64,000 nucleotides of DNA from Chondrosia reniformis (taxonomy: Eukaryota; Porifera; Demospongiae; Chondrillida; Chondrillidae), in contig OX359200.1 of the NCBI GenBank assembly GCA_947172415.1, positions 5,830,501 through 5,894,500 on the forward strand, given 5' to 3'. The position numbers and the translations under genes were made by a program. Shown one piece after another: positions 57,001 to 64,000 of the stretch. Position 1 is the first letter of the stretch, and each line of letters begins with the position of its first letter. A model generated the notes under the pieces. That model was not told the DNA's origin and did no database searches. It worked only from the letters and a program-made list of their open reading frames with translations.

Positions 57001-59343
57001 TGTAAGTAGATTAATTAAGCTTCATTTCACTAGTAAAGCTAGGTTTCCTATAGTGCTGCCAGGTCAACTCACTCTCCACCAGCCGTGTTCTAATAGGGTG
57101 TATACTTTATGATGACTAGCACCTCATTTGATAGGAAATGTAGCAATTGGTATACCAGTATTGTTAACATTTAACATGAATGGGACAATAAGTTATACCT
57201 TAATATATAAAGAAAACAATTTTAAGAGTGCTTGTCAGAGTATAGTCTGGGCAAGCCAGACCTTACATTCACTTTGTATTGAAAGTAAGGTCTAGTATAA
57301 CTTCAACATTTATGTAAAAATCTGGCTTTCTAACACTCCAATTCTATAGATTATTGAATGCTTGTAAACTGCAGTGATTACACATTATTCCTGTATTACT
57401 AGGTTCTTTATGTCAGTGATGCTGCAAGTGAAGTTTTGCAAACTTTACATAAGATATTTAACGGCTATCCGTTAAAGAATTTAAGCTTGTAAACTGACAG
57501 GATTAAAAAGTTAGCCATTTACAGCAGTCACACATTAACTAGTATAAGTGACTGCTGTTACATAATGTATGCATTTGATCAGAGTCAATTTAAGTTTGTG
57601 TTGGTGTAACTCTAACATTAGTCTGGGAGCCGTGCCTTACATTCATTTCACATGTTGAAAGTCTGTCTAATGTGCAGTATCTACCTATCTCATTATGCAC
57701 AAATTTTGGTATCTACCAACACAAGTTGAATCCCAAGGTTAACTCTACCTATGGTACACTATCTCTCTCCATATACCCAATAAGTTACTATCCAAACAAA
57801 GTGCCTTACCTTGGTCTGGTGGTACACATTAACTTTATGTTCCTCTGTCAGATATTGTACTACTTGTAACTGTCCATGCTGACAGGCTACCAGTAGAGCT
57901 GTGAAGCCATCCTAAAGTAAGAAACAAGTAAACTCATAATTAAAACAGTTCATACGTATATCACCAAGATTATAATTATTAGCATTGGACATTAAATTTT
58001 CAGTTTCAGGCACTGTAAATAGACATTGCACCATTTTAGTAGCTACATTTCAAAATGGTCTGGTGGCTAGTTAGTTGGAGGGGCAAATGAGCGCAGTGGG
58101 TTCAAGTCCTATATAAGTAGTCCAGTTTTTGCTTTTTTCAAACTCTTCTATTAGCATTAGCTGTACATACAACAAATCAGGTCTCTCCTGCAAAGAATAT
58201 TGCATGGCAAAATTAGAGTAGTTTCGCTTAAGAAGTACGTAGTCAGAAAGCTTATTTTCTTTTTTTAGTTACAGCAGGTGAAGAAGATAAAGAAGATGAC
58301 GAAGAAGAAGAAAGCAAAAATGGGAGATTTCAAAGTTTGTTCATTTGCCATCAGAAAACGGTCGTTTTCTTTCAATAGCCATATATATAGCATTGCTGTT
58401 CTATATTTAACTCTACATAGCCTTGTTTCAGCGGTTTTCAGCCTATTTCAGAATTTCGCTCCTGTACAAATGTATAGGGAAAATGAAACAACCAGTACCA
58501 TCCCTACATAAAGAGTACTACCGTACTCTCTGATATACAGAGAAGTGCCTTACCTTGTCCTGGTGGTATACATTAGCTTTACGTTCCTCTGTCAGATATT
58601 GTACTACTTGTAAGTGACCATGCTGACAGGCTAGCAGTAAAGCTAGGAAGCCATCCTAAGGTATGAAAAACTAATTATTAAATTTCAAATAATAAATCCA
58701 AATAGTTTACAATTTCAGTTTATATTATTAACTAATTAAGACATTCTAGCATATGCTAATAATTCAAAGAACATATAAATATGGATTCCTCTACGTCAAA
58801 CTTTTCTTTTGGATGGAACATGATTTATTTATTTATGGTCTTTCTCTTCACTGAGTGAAGAGAAAGAACACCTGAAGAGGATACTTCAAGCCAATGGATA
58901 CCCTAGAAGGGAGGCTCAGGACCTTGATGAAGTGAATAAATAGGGAGGAGGGTCAAGGAATAAGTTTTAAGAACCCAACAATGTCAAGTAAGGATGTACC
59001 TAGACCAAGGAATCACCTTACAACAATCCTGAAACAATTTTACACTTCCTTTTCTTCCCTTCCTGTCAAGGATCCCGTGAAAGGAGATTAAAATGGCGGG
59101 ATAAGGTTTCTATATACAAAATCCATCAGTCGCTGATGAAGACTCTCGAGGCCAAAACGTTTGACCAAATGGTATACCAAAAAATGGATTTTTAGACACT
59201 CAGGTCAAAAGATGTTCCATCCAAAAGATATGTCCACATGTATTATAGCACAATACACTCACCTCATTTTCTTCCAATTTAAGTGTAGCCAACAGGAGCT
59301 TCAAGACCTCCAAATCTCCACTTGCAACAGCTGGTAGCAAATT
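51009..59343 (-). CDS. ankyrin-repeat exons (gene or 3' half of the CARD-like gene)
   Basis: Seven phase-0 exons: 59263-59343, 58554-58655, 57810-57911, 56371-56586, 54103-54204, 53057-53158 and 51009-51212 (stop at 51009). They encode 302 aa of ankyrin repeats. Four of the exons are exactly 102 nt, so each exon is one 34-residue repeat unit. Examples are ALLVACQHGQLQVVQYLTEE in 57810-57911 and 53057-53158, with a close variant in 58554-58655; the last exon ends GGFASRRNI. Such repeats mediate protein binding. The first exon has no ATG, so a 5' exon is needed. The obvious donor is exon 59567-59782 of the upstream gene, which however ends in a stop. The three similar exons and parts of their introns are recent duplicates. 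Confidence 0.75.
51365..51475. repeat. foldback element in ankyrin-gene intron
   Basis: The inverted arms TACAATATCCGG and CCGGATATTGTA extend with mismatches to about 30 bp each (ending in TATCCC/GGGATA) and enclose about 50 bp. No coding capacity. Confidence 0.55.
52290..52330 (-). ncRNA. hammerhead-ribozyme-like core
   Basis: Read minus: CTGATGA (52320-52326), then a perfect 6 bp stem II (GACCCC / GGGGTC, loop TGGATT), then CGAAAC. This is the complete conserved core of a hammerhead except that stems I and III and the cleavage triplet cannot be confirmed by eye. Motifs of this shape are widespread in retroelement terminal repeats. Confidence 0.5.
52501..53012. mobile_element. 512-bp pogo-like MITE with TA target duplication
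   Basis: The left end CAGTGGATCCCCTATAATCC and inverted right end CAGTGTAACCCCTTATACGG form terminal inverted repeats, flanked by TA on both sides. Sub-terminal TGTCCGCAT-type motifs recur inside. The related intron beside exon 57810 has the uninterrupted sequence (AATAAGTTACTATCC), an empty-site control. There is no transposase frame. Confidence 0.8.
54451..55096. mobile_element. pogo-like MITE with nested hammerhead-bearing insert
   Basis: The ends CAGTGAAATCTCTCTAAACTG and inverted CAGTGTAACTTCCCTAAACC match imperfectly as terminal inverted repeats. The middle (about 54570-54900) differs in character and contains CTGATGA (54823-54829), GACC/GGTC and AAAACGT, another degenerate hammerhead-like core. 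It therefore looks like a second element nested in the first. Confidence 0.6.
56030..56265 (+). repeat. intron segment duplicated at 58255-58540
   Basis: Both segments carry a GAAGAAGA-rich run, then AAATGGGA, CAAAGTTT or TAAAGTTT, and later CATCCCTACATA and GAGTACTACCGTACTC. They accompany the duplicated ankyrin exons and show that exon duplication carried intron DNA with it. Confidence 0.6.
58055..58130 (+). other. tRNA-like (SINE head) sequence
   Basis: TGGCTAGTTAGTTGG resembles a pol III box A/D-arm, and GGGTTCAAGTCC 34 nt later resembles box B with a weak T-arm stem (GTGGG/CCTAT). The spacing is about 9 nt too short for a tRNA and no acceptor stem pairs, so at best it is a degenerate tRNA-derived SINE. 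Confidence 0.3.
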
Positions 59344-59566
59344 CTATAAATTTGAGATCAAAGAATGATAGTCTATCTTAATCTGAATTGTAGACTATAC
59401 GTTCTAGTCCTACATTACGTACGTATAGGTGTAAATATACACAAAAATGATTCTAATCACATGCATGCTAAACTATACTTTAACAAATGTATGTACACTC
59501 TTAATTCCTCATAAATAAGATATGGTCATATGTATATTGTAAGACATGAGAAAGCTACAATGTCAC

Positions 59567-62500
59567 TCAGTTGGATGTAGGTCCGTAATGGAAAAAGAGC
59601 TGTACATCTGTCAAACCCACTGCTACATTCTTCTTTCTGGACAGTGATATTTCCTTCTTTGCAGCATAGTCCCAAAGTTCCTTCAACTTTAAAAGTCCCT
59701 GGTGAAACTTGTTTGAGACAATTTCAGAGTTACCTGTCACAGCTTCAATCACACCATCACCAGTAAATGTATCCTTCAGTTTCTAGAAAATGCGCGGAAA
59801 AGAAATTAAATATTGCAATAGCAAAAACATAAAGCTTTAACAATTTTATCATATCTTGGCATACGTAAGTATGTATGTGCATAAAATCATTATTCCTACT
59901 AGATTACCTCAATACTGCCTTCTACTGACTTCAGACGTTTCTTGAGATTAACCATCTTTTTCAAATCTTCCAAATCTTTTGATTCACTCAACCTCTTCAT
60001 TTTCTCTTCTACCTGAGACAAAATGTCCACCTTGTATTCAATTTGCAGCTGGTATTTGGTGAACTTGTCTTTTATCAAAGAAACCTTTCAGGTAAATAAG
60101 TACAATTCATAAATTACATTTGAACATTATACAGTCACTACTTACAATATCCTGCTCTGACATAGTGTGCTCTTCTTTCTCTTTCTCACGACTGGATTTC
60201 TCTTCAAGCTGCTTCTTCAGTGACTCCACTTTCCCAACCAAGTCTATATCCACCAGCTGCAAACAGACACAGACAGGTCTATACGTACTTGTGATATTCG
60301 TATATGAAATGTACGTAACAAAGTACTATATATATATATATACACAGTACATGCATGATATAGACTTGTGTATGTGAGCTGTTACATTGGTGAGGAATAC
60401 AATCGTTTAGAATGAGTGTGCTACTGTCAATCTCACTTCTTTCAACTGCTTCGCTTCTCCTCTACATTTCAACAACTCTTCCCTTGTTCTCTTCAACTCG
60501 TTCTGTGACTGACTCAGTTCTTCTTCTTTGGCTCTCAGTTTAGTCTTTAGAGCTTCAAGCTCCACAATTGTCATGGGGTGCTTTTCCTCCATATTCTTCA
60601 TCTCTGCCTTATGTTTCTCTCTGGATTGAGTTGGAGTTTTCTGAGTAAAGGAAATCACATACAACCTAACCATACGACCAACAGCTATGCAATTGAACCA
60701 CGACTACTATGATACAAGCAATTAGTCAATTGTGGCAGTTAATGCATTTCATAATCATACACGTACGTATATAAGGTTTCATATGATGTGTTATATATGT
60801 CAATAATTACACAATATGGATGCATTGCTATACATAAACTACATACACTAAATACTGAGATGGTCGGATGGTTGGTGTAAGCTATATACATACGTACCTA
60901 ATACGTAAAATGAGTTATGTTAAAAAGGGCCATTTTCAGAAGGAAAACAATTAGGCAAAAGTAAAACATTGAATCTTCCTTGGGCCCAAAATTAAACATT
61001 ACCTATATACGTATGTCAGGCCTGCCTTACACACATGTAATGATGTACTCACTGAAGGAACATGTAGAGTTCCAAGTTGAACATCAATGGCAAAGTAGCC
61101 AAACACGATGATCTTCTCAATTCCAAACTCTCTCAGCTGACACACATGTGACAGGAGGATTGGAGCAATCATCACTGCAGCCTCCTTCATCAGTCGGAAC
61201 ATCACCATGGTGCAGCCTTCAGCAAATCCCTCAAAGAGAAGTCGATCGATACCAAGGATTTCTATCAAGTAGAACTGCAAGCGGAACAGCTCAGCCAACA
61301 TATACTGACCTGGTTCTTGATTGACTTTCAATCCCAAGTGGGCATGGTTGTCATCAGCAGGAAGCTCTGCTCTTTCCCTTTGAAACTTTCCAAGTGCTTC
61401 TGTGGCAAAGTTGACTACATCAAAGTTGTGGTCAGAAATGGATTCCTTGAGGGCTTCTGTTTCTCCTATAGCTATTGCAGCCTCATCAATCAGACGCACG
61501 TCCAAGGGACTGCTCCACGAGCAGATGTAGTCGAGGATATCATATTCTGATAATGGAATGTCTACTGGAATCTGCTTGCTGAAATGACCTTTAATTCCAG
61601 TATGGACTGCACAGCGAAGGCGTTTCAACTGCTTGTCAGATAGGTCTGATAGATAATATCCAAGTTTCCCATGTATTGAAGTGTACTTTTCTTTAAGCTT
61701 GAATGCTCCTGGATATTTTAAGAGTTCCCTTCGATCCTCAAAAGCTTTAATGACGGGTTTCCAGGCATCAATCTGTGAGATGTCAAAAGGTGGACTGGTT
61801 GGCTGAGTTTCTGTAGTAGTAGGAGGTGGGACTGGCTTGGGAGGTGTGGCATCTGAAAGGGAGAAGGGCAACTAATATAAAACTAAAAATACAAACATAT
61901 GTATATATTCCATTAACTATTGAACCAGTTGCCTTAAAATTCTTAGAAGTATTGCACTGTGGTTATTGCAGATTGATCCATGGGAGATTAGCCATGCAGA
62001 GAATGTAAAGTTCTATAGTGACTAGGTACTGAAACAAGCACTGATCAGTTTCATGTGAACTGGCTATAATATTACCATATTAATACAACTCTGTATTTTT
62101 CACCTAAATATCCTCGTTAAATAACTTACTAGCTAAAAATTTGTCAATTATTTTGGCTAGTTCTTTATGACTACCACTAGAAGTGTCCTCCTTAAGTGCG
62201 GTAGACAGATGATTAAGCTTCTCCACATCCGGATCACCAACTAAAATCTCGTAGAGAGCTCTGTTAGCTGTTCCTAGTTCTGGTACCTTCGAACCAACTC
62301 GGTCCAGCTCGCCAGTAGTGATGGCACCGAGTTGATGAAGACGAGTTGACACTCTACGAACATCGCAGTTGTTTACCAACTGATCGTGTATTTGCTTGAT
62401 GAAAGAGCGAATTTGGTCTGGATGTAGCTGCTGCAACGATTGTTCTATGTACAAACAGAGGAAGAGTATAAATATAAAAAAATGAATGTTTTACTATGTG

Positions 62501-62662
62501 AAGTGTGTGAATGTGGGTGCATACAACTCCATTTGCATCCATAAGGTATAGCTACTGGGTAAATTATACCTATATACGTACACATACGTCAATTTGATAG
62601 GCTACTGTGGTAATTTACAAAGACATTGTAATTGCCTCACAAACCTACGTACCTTCAGACAT
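59567..62662 (-). CDS. CARD-like domain and coiled-coil protein
   Basis: Seven exons: 62653-62662, 62130-62444, 61053-61852, 60437-60640, 60146-60256, 59908-60084 and 59567-59782. They give 610 aa in a closed frame; the first exon codes only MSE plus one base. Residues about 5-105 form a helical death-fold, most like a CARD (VSTRLHQLGAITTGELDRV is the CARD-type helix 2-3 pattern). Residues about 110-375, after a Pro/Thr linker, form an uncharacterised domain ending in a hydrophobic block with GFAEGCTMVMFRLMK and IEKIIVFGYFAIDVQ. About 376-540 is a charged coiled coil. Exon 7 ends LFFHYGPTSN then TGA, but phase-0 GT sites inside it could splice to the ankyrin exons (59343 leftward), giving a CARD-coil-ankyrin protein. 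An innate-immune or cell-death adaptor is an inference. Confidence 0.7.
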
Positions 62663-63213
62663 TTTGTCACACCCATAATAAGTTACCGAAGGTAAAATTC
62701 TATTTCTATTCAATAGTCTTATTTAAACTGGGAAATTCCAATAGCCTATTGAAGTAATATAGAAAAATTGGTTTGGTTTAATAGGTGGTTGGCTATAACA
62801 TGCAGAGGTTTCTCTTACAGGATCGTTATATTCACAGTAGCCAATTAGCTTTATATATCTTACTATCTCACAGGATGTTAGTATTATTTTTGCATAATTA
62901 TATGTATCTACCGAAAGTTATATTTTTTCTTTTCATACTTCATAAAAATTACAATAAAGATAGAAACAATTCCTCCAGTATACACATCAGATCTAGGTGC
63001 ATGCAATGTGGTGACTAGGTCTTTTGTCATGGGTAAAGCTTTGGTAGGTATAGGTATATGTCACATATATATATATATACAGATCTTTATCTATATCTAG
63101 TAGTAACAATATGACTTATGCCCGAAATATACTCGAGAGGCGGCTAAATTTTTAATGGATTGGCCTAGATAATTATGTATTCCGTGCATTCCATTCCATT
63201 TCTGATATTACAA
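62663..63213. other. intergenic between divergent genes
   Basis: 550 bp between the CARD-like gene (minus) and the second phosphatase copy (plus), so both promoters lie here. AT-rich; I see no box I would name. It does not resemble the 5' flank of the other phosphatase copy. Confidence 0.5.
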
Positions 63214-64000
63214 ATGGCTAACCAATTTACGTGTATTCTGTTTAGCCTTCTTGTCACTCAAATAATCGCTCACAAGGAGATTCATCCCAATGAGTTGGTA
63301 AACTTTAAAGAGAGTAAGATTAGAATGGATGCTACTATTGTAGTGAGCGCTACTCCTCGCCAGTTGGCTGTTTCCGGTAGCTGGGTGAACGTCACCTATC
63401 AGGGAGTGAGCGACCCTAACAAACAAGACATTATAGCCGTCTACTCTCCTACTTCAGGTAAATACAAAATTGACCCCGTTCACCAAGCACCTATCAAGTA
63501 CGTCTTGGCATCTAAATCCCCCAAATACTTGGAAACTGGAGTTGGCAGCTATCGATTCAGAGTTATCAACTTTAGAGCTCCCGTGTACTTTGCATTCCTC
63601 AGGTACGACGGAAAGACGCCAGTTCTATCGGCAGTATCTAATCCGGTGACATTTGTGAACTACAACGATCCTCTCCAAGTCCACCTCGCACTGACTGGGT
63701 TACCGAGCGAGATGGTCGTAGTGTGGTCCACCTTGAATGCCTCCAAGCCAATGGTCCAATGGGGCACCTCTCCGCAGTCTCTAGTGCATTCGACAAGTTC
63801 CTCATTCAGCAGTTACACATCCTCTGACATGTGTGGCAGTCCAGCCAAGGACTTAGGGTGGAGAGATCCCGGTCTGATACACAAGGCTGTTATGAGAGAC
63901 CTTCAAGGTGGAACCACATACTACTACAAGGTGGGAGATGGTACCTATGGTTGGTCAGAAATATTCCACTTTAAGACCCCACCCACTGATATGTCAACCA
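63214..64000 (+). CDS. purple acid phosphatase, second inverted copy (5' part)
   Basis: An open frame from ATG 63214 to the window edge (262 codons, continues beyond). It is nearly identical to the gene at 13469-15163 but on the opposite strand about 48 kb away. Differences seen: a 9 bp deletion that turns LQAN into F in the signal peptide (MANQFTCIL), and about half a dozen substitutions such as ESKIRMD for QSVIRMD, YVLAS for YILAS, NASKP for NASNP and KDLGW for KDFGW. The fibronectin-III-like N-terminal domain is complete; the metal-binding motifs lie beyond the edge. No intron interrupts it here. Similarity to the first copy begins at the ATG and is not visible upstream. Confidence 0.88.
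   Translation, partial: MANQFTCILFSLLVTQIIAHKEIHPNELVNFKESKIRMDATIVVSATPRQLAVSGSWVNVTYQGVSDPNKQDIIAVYSPTSGKYKIDPVHQAPIKYVLASKSPKYLETGVGSYRFRVINFRAPVYFAFLRYDGKTPVLSAVSNPVTFVNYNDPLQVHLALTGLPSEMVVVWSTLNASKPMVQWGTSPQSLVHSTSSSFSSYTSSDMCGSPAKDLGWRDPGLIHKAVMRDLQGGTTYYYKVGDGTYGWSEIFHFKTPPTDMST

Noticed and set aside
57259..57558. Short hairpins (AGACCTTAC/GTAAGGTCT; ACAGCAGTCAC/GTGACTGCTGT) in an ankyrin-gene intron
   Set aside because: Arms of 9 to 11 bp are common in AT-rich introns. No target duplication or second copy was seen, so I do not call an element.

Overview
The window is eukaryotic: AT-rich, with split genes using GT/AG introns of roughly 50 to 400 bp, and dense in TACGTA-type simple repeats. 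Aurora kinase, PABPN1, a CARD-like/coiled-coil gene with ankyrin exons, Penelope-like and LINE retroelements and pogo-like MITEs together indicate an invertebrate animal. A demosponge of the Amphimedon type is my best guess. That is an inference from gene style and composition, not a match I could run.

Region 1 (1-13 kb) holds three conserved single-copy genes. On the minus strand are an APH/choline-kinase-fold phosphotransferase related to the N-terminal half of ACAD10/ACAD11 (8 exons, 381 aa) and a complete Aurora kinase (10 exons, 310 aa). On the plus strand is the nuclear poly(A)-binding protein PABPN1 (6 exons, 252 aa). Aurora and PABPN1 are head to head, with only 119 bp between their start codons. 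All exon phases in these three models close without a frameshift.

Region 2 (13.4-28.7 kb) opens with an intronless plant-type purple acid phosphatase (564 aa, minus). Two intact tandem copies of a five-exon, four-transmembrane orphan gene (183 aa each) follow, then an orphan two-exon receptor-like multi-pass protein (531 aa), a decayed LINE fragment and a long hairpin. A broken third copy of the four-TM gene starts at 28.1 kb. Its intron carries a 2.4 kb Penelope-like retroelement bounded by ~283 bp direct repeats that contain hammerhead-ribozyme-like cores.

Region 3 (31.5-50.0 kb) is one 18.5 kb block. It consists of a 170 bp satellite (about 80 or more monomers) interrupted by four nearly identical 1,060 bp core units of unknown nature. 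The block sits in intron 3 of the broken third four-TM copy; the two intact paralogues preserve the empty site. It begins and ends at the same point of the monomer, and the core units are spaced by near-exact multiples of 170 bp. This is the strongest candidate here for something undescribed.

Region 4 (51.0-62.7 kb, minus) encodes a CARD-like domain, an uncharacterised helical domain, a coiled coil and then a series of exons each encoding about one ankyrin repeat, several of them recent duplicates. Whether the first seven exons and the ankyrin exons form one gene or two is unresolved. Pogo-like MITEs and hammerhead-like motifs lie in the introns.

Region 5 (63.2-64.0 kb) is the 5' part of a second, inverted, nearly identical copy of the purple acid phosphatase. 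Its similarity to the first copy starts at the ATG, and it runs off the window.
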